64,000 nucleotides of DNA from Marthasterias glacialis (Eukaryota > Echinodermata > Asteroidea > Forcipulatida > Asteriidae). Location of the stretch: the NCBI GenBank assembly GCA_911728455.2, contig OU452239.1, positions 7,444,884-7,508,883 of the forward strand. The letters are read 5' to 3'. Of the stretch, positions 32,627 to 47,000 are shown piece by piece. The notes beneath the pieces were generated by a model, which was not told the DNA's origin, made no database searches, and saw nothing but the letters and a program-made list of their open reading frames with translations. Position 1 is the first letter of the stretch; every line of letters begins with the position of its first letter. The position numbers were made by a program, and so were the translations under genes.

Positions 32627-34144
32627 TAATGGTAATAAGATGCTAAAGGCAAAGTTTCTAGCACTTTTATAACGGCCGACCACATTAATTTCATGTTATT
32701 CCTTTCTGTGTACTGTCAGGCCATCCTCTGTAAATTTACCGAGTAATGACGTACGTTTCAAAAAGAAAAATGCCGTAAAACTAGCATCAGTACCAGTTGC
32801 ACTGTGCAATGTATATAACTGTTTGTATATAGGAAAGGTCTTGTTTTTAGGGTAATTTTCATCACAGCTTTCCTATGTTAGTTGTGAGTTCTCCTTCACG
32901 TTAAACTATTTCACTGTTTCCTTTTTACTTCATCGACTATTCGGCAGGATTTGTGTTCCTGACCATAACTGCAGAACAGTGAACATTCTGCAGTTATTTT
33001 ACGTCACTTTTGGATTTATCGAAGAGTCTATACCTTAGGGCGACTAATAGCTAGTTTGCAAAGTTACACACGGAGAAATTGACATCTGATTGGGCCTTAA
33101 TTAATGGTAGTATAAACAGTTTGTACACAGATTTGCCAATTGTTTACTTGTTTTTAATACAATTGGCTTCCTTTGCGTTGATTGTAAACCAAGTATTATT
33201 TTTCCACCTCCAAGATCACGTTTTTAAAAGAATAACAATTGTTTAATGCACAATATTGTAAAAAATCAATAACAGGTGGTTGAAACATTTACCAACGATC
33301 TGGCATGCTTTGCAGTAAGATAATTCTTGAGTTAAAATGAATCTGTAGTAGAATGCCAGTTAAAGGCAAACATAATTGTAATGCCTTGAATGCGTTTCTA
33401 CATCCTGGTTTAAAGAAAGTGAAACAAAAATTGGTGAAGGCTCTTTTTTTTTAATCGTACAATGTTGCGGCTTTTATTCATTGACAATAGCCTGAAAATA
33501 GTTTTTACAATAAAACAAAATTGTGTATTTATTAGAGATTCAACTGCACATTGTAATCCCTTCTCACAAATTTCCCCTATTAAGTGATTGTCAAAGACAA
33601 ATGCTATTTGGAATTGTTACCTTACAGATGAAAGGGTGTTATTGTTGACTCTCAGTTCAAATCCGTTTACAAGACTTTCTATTATTCTAAGCATTTTAGC
33701 ATCACACTGAAGTTGTTCGAGGTAACAAAAATACGGACGAGAATGTTGGGAGTGAAATTCAATTAAAAGAATGTATAGCACGATTGATCTAGTAAACACT
33801 AGTTTTCTATTCCATTCATCAACTTATTTGTTCTAAAATTTACTTTATTACGTGCGTATGGGTTTTGCTCAAAATAAAAGGAAACCGATACCTGTTTTTT
33901 AACAATGTGATTACTCATCGGTGCAATTAGTACATTATAAGAAATGAAAGCCATCTGATTATATGTAAAAATAAGCGCTTGAAACCAGGTGTTTTTCATA
34001 CACTAAGAATAATCTGTCGAAAAAGATTAATACATTTCTGGTCATTCGTAAATGAGCGGGTAATGTAATCATAGTTATTTTTTGCGGGAAATTGAAAGCT
34101 CCTCAAAACAGTCATTAAATCTTACTTAATTTGAGTCCTGCGAC
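32627..34144. other. 3' flank of the third receptor gene, no further gene seen
   Basis: The counterpart of 15,036-16,543 with the same landmarks. No conserved coding frame is seen. Confidence 0.55.
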
Positions 34145-34504
34145 TTAACCCTATTAGGCCCGGGGTTTGTAGGGATGTACGGAAACCAGGGGGGGGGGGG
34201 CACGGCCCGCTCCGTGTTTTCCAAGGTTGCCGACCAATGTTGGTGGAACTTGCCACAAATGTTCATTGCACTGAGTTCTACATAATGACGTCAAAATATT
34301 TCCAAAAATAGTCACTAGAGGGCGTTTTTGACTGTTTGTTGCCCATTTTTGGTCAAAAATCGTGTTTTCCCCATAACTTTTGTATTTTTCGTCCGAATGT
34401 TTTGAAACTTGGCAAATTTGTACATTTTTACAAGATCGATATAGTTTGAACCTGATTTGGTTATTGGAGTCACCGTTGGGTGCGTTATAATCCATAAATT
34501 TATC

Positions 34505-34545
<41 letters not shown>

Positions 34546-35320
34546 TAGGGGGCACATTGTGCCCCCGGTCCTGAGAACGATTGGTACAAGATTGCATTGC
34601 GCTTCGTAGACTCTGAATTTGATTGCACCTTTTGGGAAAAGGTGGTGGTTATTCAACACAAGAATGGCGGCCGTTTAGTCTTGAATGCCCATAAACGAAA
34701 TAGAAAGTAACGAAAGGGATCCTGAGTGCACGAAAACGAAATTGATTGCAATAATACCAAAGCGCAATAATGAAATTAAATTATATCTTGTTGACATTGG
34801 CAGGGGAAATCTATAATACAAACTATTAGTGTTGGTAGTTCCACAGAGGGCACATGACAACAAGGTAATATTTTAACCCTACAAGGACCGGGCTTTTTTC
34901 CGGATGTGTGAGGTAGTGTTGGTAGTTCCACAGAGGGCACATGACAACAAGGTAATATTTTAACCCTATACCAGGACAGGGCTTTTTTTCGGATGTGTGA
35001 GGACCGGGGGTTGCCCCCCCCCCCCGCTCCGTATTTTTCAAAGTGTTCAACCGATTTTGATGAAACTTGGCACAGCTGTTCATTTCATCGAGTTCTACAT
35101 AACGACGTCAAAACATTTCCAAAAATAGTCACTAGAGGGCGTTATTGACTGTTTGTTGCCATTTTTTTTTCAAAAATCGTGTTTCCCCCATAACTTTTGT
35201 ATTTTTCGACCGAATGTTTTGAAACTTGGCAAATTTGTACAATTTTACAAGACCGATATAGTTTGAACCTAACCTGGTTATTGGAGTCACCTTTGGGTAC
35301 GTTATAATCCATTAATTTAT

Positions 35321-35354
<34 letters not shown>

Positions 35355-35846
35355 GTTTTGTCGATTAAAAATCAAAATGGGAGAAATAATAAGGCTTTGT
35401 TGACAAATCCAAATATTTTTGGGATCTGAAAAGTAAAAGCACACTGAAAATAATCTTTTGTTACAAAAATTGATATAATTTAACCCCCTAATTCCAGGCT
35501 CAAAATACAAAATCCAGGATGGCCGCCAAAAATGAATTCCCAAAACCATTTCAGACTATCACGTGACTCATCACTATCACTTTTCTGTCAAAGAAAACTA
35601 AAAATAAGTGGAAATTATGCCCAAAAAGTGAAGAAAAAAAATCACTAAAAACAGTGACCCAAGGTCAAACAAAAGATTGCCATGACAACAGCTAACCCCC
35701 GGTATCAATTATTTTTTGCCAACATGATTCTAGATATATTTTAAGAAAAGTCAGAAAATTTCGCGGTGATCGTACTAAGCGTTGTAAAGTTATGGGGAAA
35801 AATTGGTAGGGGGCACATTGTGCACCCCCGGTCCTGATAGAGTTAA
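34145..35846. mobile_element. rearranged and partly duplicated TTAA MITE copies (unit 2 side)
   Basis: Begins TTAACCCTATTAGGCCCGGGG at 34,145, passes a poly-T tract (34,508-34,544) and breaks off at GGGGGCACATTGTGCCCCCGG near 34,570 as in unit 1. A duplicated 70-base segment (GTGTTGGTAGTTCCACAGAGG, about 34,830 and 34,917) then precedes a second MITE body, which ends CCCCGGTCCTGATAGAGTTAA at 35,846. Only the outer TTAA ends are intact. Confidence 0.6.
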
Positions 35847-38446
35847 CACAAATGATAAAATAGAATTTTCAAAAAATAAACCAAACAAACAAACACGACT
35901 TGGCTGAAAATGTACATGAACAGTATCTCCTTTATTTAATAATTCGTGTTTATTCAGAAGTTAATTAATACATGTTAATAAAGATATACATATCCATTAA
36001 GTCTGCCTGGGATTCGTTAGCTCACAGCTTTTGGAACCTTTTGGAAGTAATTCATCACAAAGTTCTATTCTTTTTTTTTGTTACAAACCATAAATATTAA
36101 AGGAAAGCGTAAAACAGAATAATAACTTGATCATTTTTCATTTTGTGTGAAGAAGACTCAATAAAGAAGTAGCATTTTTACGAAAAATGAGAAATATTTG
36201 TCTGAAGTACTATATACACAGTTTGAAAACAAAGAGCCCCAAATTTAATATTAATCGTTTCATTCACGTTTCTAATTACCCATTAGGGAAAAGTCACCAG
36301 ATTAATGCAGTATCTAGAAATCTTTGTACTACTTTCGTTGTAACTATTAGTTGTGCAACGAGTTTGGCTTATTTTGTTGAGGATACAATTATCTTGAAAT
36401 ACGCATTCGTTTGTTTGCTTAAACTTAATTGATGCTTTGACACATCTACTAAATTAGAGCACCTGGTAATGCATACGGATTGCGTTTAGCGTTTCACGAA
36501 CAAAAAATGTGCAAGGAACTTGTTCAACTGTTCCGTCGTTTTAAACCATAACAATATGTTAACAAAGTTCAAATCATACCTTTAGAAATGATCAATATTG
36601 TCTATATTACTTACAGATAAATATCATTTTTTTTAATTCAAATCATTTCAATAGTGAGAAGAAACAAAAAGGGAAAAACGCGGCGAAATCACAGCGAAAG
36701 TAAAGGATGGTCACCGTCGTTGTTACATTATTGAGCGTAAAACGATCGTCCCATTCAATATAGTCTGGTTACGTAACCAAAGGTTTTTTGACGACTCTTG
36801 TTAACAATCTTATGTCATGTAACATCCAAGGTTAAAAATAAAGCATGACGCAACATGAGGTCAGCCTGTGATGGTTTCCAGTTAACAATAATACCTTAAA
36901 TTTCTTTTGTTAAAACCCTGCACGCTCCCGTGGCGCAGCAGCTTGCTGCTCAAATGTGTACTAATTGCGGTTACTCATTAACGGTACAGTCAAAAAACTT
37001 GAAATTTCACAAGTTCCTCAATGGAACATAGCCGGATAATGCTATAACCAGCAAAATTAGCTGGGGTGAGTTTTGGACCTACATTCCCCGTTAACTTCGA
37101 AGGCCCTCAGGAAACCATTGTCATTTTGATACACCCCGAGTGCTACGATCTTAGCCGCTTTTACGAGCAGGCAATAACCTTCATCAATCATCCTGTCAGA
37201 GTTGAGATAAGATCACCAGCTGTTTATTGTAGGAAGTCAAGCTGTGGTTTTAGGGTAGGCCAAGACAATCAGATACCTTGTTTCTCAGTACACTGGTAAG
37301 CAGTGCAAACATTATTTTGTTTCTCAGTAGACTGGTATTGGTAAGCAGTGCAAACATTATTTTGTTTCTCAGTAGACTGGTAAGCAGTGGAAACATTATT
37401 TTTTTTTTGCCTTTTTGGGGGTTTCTGGGGATTCATTGAACCTTTCTGAGTCTATTGATACCATGTTCGAAGAGTTTGTGAGCAGACAAAGACAGTTTTA
37501 CACGCAATTTTACCGCTACAGTTGCTGACTGCGCGACAGTGTGGATCCGTTTTTTTAGTTGGGCATGGACGGCAAAAATAATTGGGTAATTTTGTTTGTA
37601 CATTTTCTTGAAACATTTGTTCCTGTTAAAAGTTTGACAAAAAATCAGTGACATATTGCGTAAGATTTCTAAGTTAAATTAGCTTGCATAACCGGCGAAT
37701 CACTCGATTCGCTTTCACGAAATGACGAATCCCGGATCTTCACTTTATACACCAAAATACAGAGCGCTGGCACACGGTGCCAAATTATGCGAAGTGACGG
37801 ATAAGTTTACAAATTACTCGGTCAAGCAATCGCAAGAATGAAAAACATGTACAGTCCTGCATGATTTAAACTGTTTTATGTATTTCCGGATTAAAATGTG
37901 AAGAGTAGACATTAAAAGTAATCTCCAAACTTTTTTTTTTTTCCAAACTTGAAAATTTCTCTATGAGTGGGGATTTGTCACTTCGTTAAAACAGTAGTTG
38001 TGCAACAACTGGATATTTGTATTTTGACATGTGCTGTTTTCTTTTGTTGTTTGTTTTTAAGATAATAAATGTACACAAAAGCGTTCTAGAGGCTGTAAGC
38101 CATTATTGATTTTCACACAAAGAACAGACATTTACAACAGCAGTAGCATATTATAAAGCATCTTGAGTCGTTTCGAAACCTGCCGAAACAGTGACAGTGA
38201 CTATTAAAGGTGCATTTACAGTGGGCTAAAAGCTTGCGAGTATTTTATAAGTATGTGATAATCACAGGGTAGGGCGCTATCAAAGTTAATTATGCATTGT
38301 TTAAAATGTCTTTGGATGTACTACACAGCCTGGTCCCAGGCCTGCCGTCACTTTTCGCGGCCTTAGACATTCGTGCTGCAGCAGACGCAGGCCATTCATT
38401 CATTTGAGTTCAATCAAGCTTGGGTGTCACTGGTGTACCTGACAGT
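35847..38446. other. intergenic DNA, no gene seen
   Basis: AT-rich sequence with a short triplicated motif near 37,280-37,400 (TTTGTTTCTCAGTA(C/G)ACTGGTAAGCAGTG). No frame here has recognisable protein features or splice-bounded exons in phase with the minus-strand gene. Confidence 0.5.
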
Positions 38447-38826
38447 GGGAGACCTTGGAACGAGAGGTGGCGGCAGACTTACCAGGTAAATTGTCATTGT
38501 TGTCGTAGTTACCAGTATGCGCCATAGAGTTATATATAAGAACTATAGGTCACACAAACCATGCGAGACGGCCCCACAAGGAGCATTTTTGTCCATTGAG
38601 AAAATGGCGCGGACCATTCATTTACACTGGTCACTCATCCGTTCACACAGCAGCCATTTTCTAAGTGGACATTCGTATACAAGTGACTCACTGGGATTTT
38701 CGCCTATGGTGAGTCAGTGGAGTTCCGTGCGTGGCATCGCGAGTGCTCCCTCTAGTTCTTATATTTAACTCTATGGTATGTGCATATTTCCGAGAGCAAG
38801 TGATATACCATGGTAAGTCTGCTGCC
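38447..38826. mobile_element. fold-back MITE (GGCAGCAGACTTACCAGG family) with nested element
   Basis: The left arm has GACCTTGGAACGAGAGGTGGCGGCAGACTTACCAGG and the right arm TGGTAAGTCTGCTGCCATC, GTCCTC. Other copies lie at about 44,055, 49,680 and 52,105. A second element (about 38,525-38,776) with ends CATAGAGTTATATATAAGAA and TTAACTCTATG is inserted within it. Confidence 0.65.
38525..38776. mobile_element. about 250-bp MITE with ATAGAGTTATA ends
   Basis: Internal landmarks are AACCATGCGA, GGAGCATTTTT, ATTGAGAAAATGG and GAGTGCTCCCTCTAGTTCT. The related copy at 52,274-52,528 has the same order of landmarks. No coding frame. Confidence 0.65.
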
Positions 38827-39930
38827 ATCTAGCGTCCTCAAACATCCCCCATCAGACCATTGAGACCAGTCGGATGTTCAGAGCCTGCCAGTGCAGCAGA
38901 TCCCTTACAGCAATACGGAAATTAATAAGAATGACGCTGCGAGAATAGAGGTCTGTCTGTAAGTAATGAACAAAGCCGGTCCAGCGTTTTCCCATGATCT
39001 GAGCAATCCTGTCCAGGGGAGATAAAACAAAAGAATACTCAAATTATAAACATCAGTGCCGTCAGAAACGGTTGAGCTGAGCAATGACATTGGATAAATA
39101 TAATGCTTTCGTGTTTTATTCCATTACTCTGTTTTCTTGTTCTTTTTTAAATTTGACTTTATAACTAAAATGATAGTTAACAATAAGAGGTCATGTTGAT
39201 GTTGTTACCTATTAATTATACTTAGTGATTACGGACACAAATACATATCTTAAAATAATACGTTGTTGTCTAATTGCAACATTATGAGATTTAATGTGGA
39301 ATGTTACAACCACAGCTCGACTGCCTAACAACAGAACACATTGTAATGATTTTCTTTTCTCAAACGAGTCGTGCAACAAATAATGTTAAACATAAGGCTG
39401 TAGATTAATGATCAGGAGTAACACTCCATTAAGATAAATGTGAATGAGACTTACGTCGTGGCTGGATTGTTTTTCTTGTTACAGGATATGGCGTTGTTTC
39501 CCAAGAGTTGACTGATGATTAAGATATGAATAAAAAGCAGTCAATTAGATAATGCAGCCCAGTCGACATGGGAACAAACTATCAGAATTTGAAACAGCGT
39601 TATTTTTTTTCTCTCTTTTTCCCATTTCGATTAGTTGTAGGCAACATTACATTTGCTGTAGGACATGCTACAAAGTGCAAACGGTACGCTGTTAAACAAC
39701 ATATTAAGTAGAGTAACCCCCAATGCTCATCTTTCCCCCAATTTGTGTTAATATTCAACTGAGACAAACAGTGCAAAATAAAGAAAGGAAAAAGGTAAAA
39801 CCACTTTCACATGTTTAAATCCCTTTATCATACAAATTAAAGAAAGTTTCATGCAACATGCTCAGTGCAGTATTACTTATCTAAGACATCGCACACAAAC
39901 GAAATATTATAACACATGAATGAATATCGT

Positions 39931-40006
39931 GAGAAAAGTATACACAAAATTGAACAGACTGAGGTCCTCAGTGGTTATCAGTTTGTTCAATTTTGTGTAT
40001 ACTTCT
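39931..40006. repeat. perfect-arm hairpin
   Basis: AGTATACACAAAATTGAACA and its inverse TGTTCAATTTTGTGTATACT flank a short loop containing GAGGTCCTC. It looks like a very short fold-back MITE. Confidence 0.7.
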
Positions 40007-41083
40007 CAGTTTGCTTGAAACGAAAACGGCGTAAAACGGAACTTTCATTTTTGACAAAATTTTAATTTTTAATTATTAAATTTTTTGATCAAAAATTATA
40101 ATAAATTGAACACATCCGATCAGGATGAAGTTACTAGTTTAACAGACGTGCCCACGAGAAATCAAAAATCAACAAAAACAAACATACAGAATTTATGATC
40201 AAATTTCAGGTTAAAAAGTGCAAAGTAAAACACAAACGAAGTGCCGTCTTCGGTAGGCAGAACCCAGGTTTGACGTCACCCAGGGAGGCTGAAAGTGGGG
40301 TATGGTGGAGAAACAAACAAACAAACAAACGAAATGACACTAAATGCTCTTGGCATCCTATTTAAATGGAAAATTGCACAACACAAGGCCGTAAGGCTAG
40401 TAAGAACTACAAGAAAGTAACAAAAATTGAAGAAAAAAAAATCCAGTGAGACTACATGTCTCTTCACATTCCTCTTGAACTGCGGCATATTGGGGGATGA
40501 ATTGCACTTTAATTGTAGATAATGGGTAAAAGGAGAAAGAAGACCCTCGGTATACTACAGTGCAATCCCTTACTGCTGTTGTTTTTGTTGTTGTTTTTTT
40601 CGTTTATCAAACACAATGTTACCTTCTGCAGTGCTAGACGGCTTCTCTGTAATGAGTGCAAACGTGAAATGAGTGCAGCAAACAAAAACAGCGAAAGAAA
40701 AGAGTGGTGAGTGAAAGGTGGTGTCGCATTAATGCATGTGTGCACAATGTGCAATAGAAGATTACATGAACAAACAAACAAACAAACAAACAAACAATCA
40801 AACAAACAAACAAACCAACCTTGTTAGATAAATGTTACATTAAAAGGCCACCAAAAAAAACATCGCCTGGTGAAGCACATGACACGATCTTTATGAGGCT
40901 CAATACGTATGGCGTAATATCTGTGTTTCACAGTTTTCTTTGTATGCCGTCTGAAATGAATGCGGTTTTTCTTTTTTCCAATTCAGTGCTTACAAAAATT
41001 ATAACTAAGGGGAGATAAGTTTAGTATGAAAGAACTTGACGGTCTTGCTGGAGAAGCACTTTTTATTTTGCATGAATACCCAC

Positions 41084-44000
41084 CAAGTGACGTAAAAAAC
41101 GTAAATGACGAATTGTCGCCATCTCCGTATTTGTTGATTCCCTTTAGGGTGACCTCGTAAGTCACATTCGCCCTCAAGTCTCGAAGTATGTACATTTGTC
41201 TGCTGAGATCCGGATCATGGGGAATCGCGACCTCTAGAGGCGAGTCTCTGCTATGAGAGTACACTTTTTCTGTCCCGCCATCTTCCCGCTCCTATAATAA
41301 AATACCGTTTTTGAAAGGGACAAACCACTGAAACTTTTCGGTGATCTAAATAATAATAATAATAATAATAATAATAATTACATTTATAGGGCGCTTCATA
41401 CGGGTATTTCTAAGCGCACAGTATTTATCCTGCAAGGTATTCGGAGTTATGAAGTATGAGACCTGTTCCTTTAGCACCATGTAACGGTTTACAAGGTGCT
41501 GTAGCGCAATCTGCAGCCGATCAAACCAGGAACACCGGGGCGAACCCCTTCTCTTTGCGCTGGGTTCTTTTACGTGCATTACACAACACACGGGACCTAC
41601 GGCTTTACGTCCCATCCGAAGGACGCAGCAATAATGGTTAAGTGTCTTGCTTAAGGACACAAGTGTCACGACCGGGATTCGAACCCACACTCTGCTGATC
41701 GGAAACACCAGAGCTTGAGTCCAGTGTTCTTATCCGCTCGGCCACGACACGCCACAAAATAAGGATCACTATACAGGGACTTGATCCTGTGTTTGAATTT
41801 TGAGTAGCTGTACTTGTCAAATAAAAGGAGATATAAAATACTCAAAATCTTATTGCAATTCTCAAAAATCCAATAGTACAATCAAAGCAATTCAACAACA
41901 GAAGGATTCAGTTTTCAAGGTAAAATCGGCTTGAGCTGATATCCCTAAGATCTGAGTATCTTATTGGTATTAATATAATGTGAAATTCTATAATCCGAAA
42001 TATTCATTGGTCGGTCTTATGGTCGATCTCGATATTGAATAAATGTTAGTTAGTTTTTTTTGCACAACAATATGTTACCATTTTTTTTAATTAATCCCGT
42101 CAGGCTTATTACTATAACAGAAACGTGCTTAGTTTACCTGATACCACCATCCGTAATAGGACAGTATATAGTCATCTATGGGTGTATATCCCGCCATGCC
42201 TTGCTGCAAGCGATTACCCATAACCCATTGCAGTTTGTAAGAATGGCGCCTCACTCCAAAGGGACTGCTCACTATTTTGGGTGCGCGGAGCCGACCTTCG
42301 TTTGTGAAAAAAAATAATAAAATACATATTTATATTGAACAACCACAGTATCAATGTTAACGTTTCGTGTTTCTCTTTTTGAAATATAACTCAAAATAAA
42401 GTCCAGCTTAATCTAAAAGTTATTACGGGGATCGGGAAAACTTTGGGGCCAAATTCCTCGTTGCGCTTATCTATGGTCACAGTTGGATACTTCAAGCGGA
42501 TGATAAACATGCTAGCATAATCAAATATTTGAAGTTTAATTAATGACATGTGTTGCTTTTATTTTATTTTTTTTAAACATATTATTAAGTTTGGCACGTG
42601 ACAATTAAGAAGGAAACAACCGCCATATCTGAAACTAAGGCACCAAGGGGCAGTAGATGGCCAGCTTAGGAGAAAAATAATGAAAAAAATAATAAGAAAC
42701 AAACAAATAAAAAAAAATAATAATGATCGGTCCAATGATAAGACTATTAGCGGACAGTGCATAACTCTTGCACACTCTCGTCGTCCTATAAACAATTATA
42801 AATTGTGTGTTTTGTTGTTGTTGCTGCCGCCATATGTATATACAAAGACGTATTTCGCAATTCAAAGATTAAATATTGCAGGGACATTGTGAAGTTAAAG
42901 GATCTGTACTCACCACTGACTTCGATCACATCTTCTGTTGTGCCAAGAATGTTAGTAGCTTGACATTTATACACGCCGTAGTCCGTTTCAGGTTGAACAC
43001 TGACAATCACAAGCCTACAAGGAAAAATAATATTATAGGCACGTCATGTTAAATGAGTGGTTTTTTTTTCTCTGTGTGTTTTCGTGTTTGAATGTTTGTT
43101 TTTCAGAAATTGGAATCATGCTTCAAGTAAATTTTGTGTGCAGAAGATGAAGGCCAATACGTTGGCTCTACAGAGCTAATTAAAAAAAGCAGTGTATGAC
43201 TAGAGCATTGTCATGTAACATGGATCAGCACATCTGGGCAAAAATTCATGGAGTTGCTTTAAACCCCTTTTTTTCATGACATTATCTTTTGCTAAGCAAA
43301 AATAAGTGGAATATTTAGTCACGGGTGGTACTTGTGGCATGGTATTTTGTCTGGTACCGTTATTCTGATAATTACAATTGTGTTGTGCTTAGCTATTTTT
43401 TGTACTGAAGCAGCTCAACGAAGTTAGGCCCTGGTTTTGCAGTTAACTTATCATTGGTCAAAATCATGGTATTAAGCAAAATATCACAAGCTGAAGAGGA
43501 ACTACACATTTTCTGACCTGAAATGATTTGTTTGGACGGTGTGCATATAACAGTTACCGTTTGAATGATACAATAATTAAGAGAGAGGCTTACAATGATT
43601 AGTATCATCGATCTTCGAGGGGAAAAAGACACAAGAAAAGGTAACTAAAAAATAAGCATTTGCTGTTTGAAAAACTAAAGAATATTGTGACACTCTCTAC
43701 ATACATTTTAATTTGAAGAAAAATTTGAGAACCACTTCATGAAAGAGTACCATGCTAAATGGTCACTCTTGCCTATGTTTGAAATAAATTAAGTTTAGAT
43801 GACGGCACAATGATAAAGGTCTTCAACGGTCCAATGACGTTTTACAGGAATGTCGCGTACCATTGCATATGTTTTACTCTATTTTCACGCACCAGATAAT
43901 TAAACTCCCAAACTACCAAGTAGCATTTGCTAGATTTTTAAACATAATGATACTTTTTTGTTGAGGATTTTCTAGAGAAAGTTCCTGCTTAAAAGCTTAT

Positions 44001-47000
44001 ATTTTACACTGGAATAGTGGCGGGCTTGACGTTACTTTCAATATCGTTCCAGTCAGATCCAGACAACGGAAAACTTTTCAGGATGCTAGGTGGCAGCAGA
44101 CTTAACAGGTAATTCTATCGTTCTCGGACATTTATTGCCCCCACCCTCCCCCCCCCCAAAAAAAAAAGGGGGGGAAGGTCAAAGTATTTTGACATGGTTT
44201 ATGGGTAGGGTCCGTTTTGGGGTGTTATATTCCGCAGTTTTGTCATTTTGACAGGGGACTTTGACCAGAAGAACCACCATGGTTATTGGGTTAAGTGATT
44301 AGAACTGGTTCGAGCAAGATCGAGGTTATGTTGTCATTGTTGTTTTCAGTTCCTCAACGTCTATTTCCAAGAGATCCAGTAACCTGGAATAAATCTACTC
44401 CAAAGTCTATTACAGTCAGTCTTCGTATTTTCCCCATGATTTGTGTTTTCAGTTCCGCACTGGCCAAAGCTAGCCAAGGCTTTACCAAACACAAGAGATA
44501 ACAATGGTATATTAGTATAACATTTGATTGTCTTGGTGTGTTAAAGAATTTAGTGGATATGAGATGTTATTTAGTGGAAAAGCTTTTTGGGATCGGGTTG
44601 GTGTGTTAAAGAACTTAGTGGATATGAGATGTTATTTAGTGGAAAAGCTTTTTGGGATCGGGTTGGTGTGTTAAAGAATTTAGTGGATATGAAATGTTAA
44701 GCAGGGGAAATGCATTTTGGGATCGGGGCTGTTAAACAACTAGGTAACTAAAACATACTCATACACACGGTTTGCATACATTGGATAACTTATGTTTGAA
44801 GAAAAAAAAGGTTGACATGTAGAGAGCGCAATGAGTACAGTGTATGGTGACCTTTGACACGGGCGAGGGGATAGAAGCCAAACACAGAAGGGAGAACAAC
44901 TTCAAAGGAAAATCAGTAGCACATAATTTTATTTATACAATTAATTATGCTGCATAATGAAGGCACGTGCTGAGGGCAAGAATGACGGGGAAAGAAGAGA
45001 TTTGGGAAACATTGCAGCAATTTGATCAAACGAAGGAGAAAAGACAACATGTATGCCCCCAAAACACAGGAGCTTTGATTTGTTGACCAACATTGATACT
45101 TGGAGATAAATATTTCCAGATTTTTCCAATTACTCCTACCCCGCATAATTTTTTTATTTATGATATGCAAATGTGTAATACTAACCCGCACTGATTAAGG
45201 TTTTGAGAAAATACTAAAATGATTGTCCTATGTTGTTTTAATAGTCTGACCATGTGACAATAACAGGGGACGTATATGACACAGAAAGGCAAATGCACAA
45301 AAGGAGCGGTGGGTTGGCAAGGGCTTGGGAGAAATCTTGATTGGTCAGAGACTGAACACTGAACTTGCCTAGTTGTGTTCCCTGGGCATTCAACTGGTAC
45401 CCTGTGGGCAAGTATGAGAACAAAAAACATGGCAGACGTTATCGGTTTGAACACCAGTAAAATACACAAGTTAGTACACGGGTTATACCCAAGCTTTATG
45501 TAAAAATGAAACGTAGGACGACATGTAAGTAAACTAGAGGGTTCCAGATAAGCTTGCCTTTGATTTCCAAAGAGTTGTCGTTTTATTTGTTTATGCTTTT
45601 ATTTTTTCCCAGTATTTCTGGTATTGCATTGCCCTGCATGTTTTGTATTGCCCAAAGACCATCCCGGCTCCACATAAACTTTGGCTTATTTGAGTCTCCT
45701 TACTATATTTCACTATCATTGCTATTGGTCACCTATACTATAATGTGATATAGTTACTAATTCATTCCCCAGTGACTCTAATATTGCCAGTTTGAGAAAC
45801 AAATGTGCCATTGGATCGAATTGTTTTGTTCACTTTCTCATAAAAACAGTAGTGTCCTTGATGTAGTCTAAAGCTGATAGCAAATAATTGCTGTTATCAT
45901 AATTATTATATAATTAAAAATGACATGTTATCTTTATGAAGAACGGAAAACATGCTACACTGTAGCGAAATGAACTGAATTGAGACAATAGCACGCTCCG
46001 CCGCTCAATGTTGTAGCCACAGTATTGGAAAAAATAATTTAAAAAAATATACGTATGTTTCTATAAGCCGTAATGTAAAAGCCAAATTTCAAAATGCAAT
46101 GATTTTACTTAAAAGTATGTATGGGCCTTTATTCTATCTCTTCATACTATTTCAAATTTACAATCAAACAATATTTTTTGTCAAATGTTCATAATGTTTA
46201 TTCTCTTTTACCCTTCTTCTTTCTAAAAAAAAATAAAAAAAATAAAAAAAAAACAGTTGGCGCTCTTCAAGAAAACAAAGTGTCCTCGATAAATTTGTAT
46301 TGTTCACATTTTCTTTTTTGAATAATTATGCAACAATTTTGTCAGAAAGAGGGCGTGATACTAATTCCATTTTAAAAGTACAAAAATACGTAAAAATATT
46401 AAAAATACAATCATTCCAAGCAAATATCTTACACTGCTTACATTTTAAAACTGTCACCAAAAAACACCCTCAACAGTAGAGTACTTAAATTGCTTTATCA
46501 GAAGTCTGATTGCATACGTCACTGTTTCTATAGTGGGATCCCCAATCTACCCCAAAATGCGGTCTCTTGCAGTCACAACTAAACCTTTTTGATTCCTCCT
46601 GTTGTAAATATTTATCAAATTGAATACTGGCATTGCCTCAGAGTTCAATCACACGAACACGATTTTTATTTTTGCATGAGAGGTCATTGGTGCCCCATAA
46701 CCGCTTCCGTGTGTGCTGCGCCAAAGAGAGCCCAGGTGTCAAAATCCACAACTGGGGACTACGCCCAGCGGGATGCTTCTCGGGTTCCAAACACCTTCCC
46801 CTGTATACCCCAAACCCCCTACAGGGACCAAAATATTTTCCTATAGAGTTGCTGAGGAGAAAATAACGCTCAACAACTACATGTCCTGAGCAAACTTTAG
46901 TAGCGACCCAATCAGTAAAAGGGACTATTGCTCAATGCGAACATTTTGATTTGAATTTGGACGAGTTGATTCCATTCAATCCTCTTCAATATAATCGTTT

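Larger units (their letters stand above)
17918..34806. repeat. segmental duplication, unit 2 (with Polinton inserted)
   Basis: A copy of 8951-17,081 in the same orientation. The 8.3 kb Polinton at 18,422-26,727 and the fold-back element at 32,082-32,304 are absent from unit 1. Each has a target duplication, so they were inserted into unit 2 after the duplication. The unit carries the complete third receptor gene. Confidence 0.85.

Noticed and set aside
40276..40488. Terminal hydrophobic exon of the Ig/FN3 gene
   Set aside because: An acceptor and a fitting phase exist, but the frame runs through an AAAC microsatellite and has no good helix or GPI pattern.
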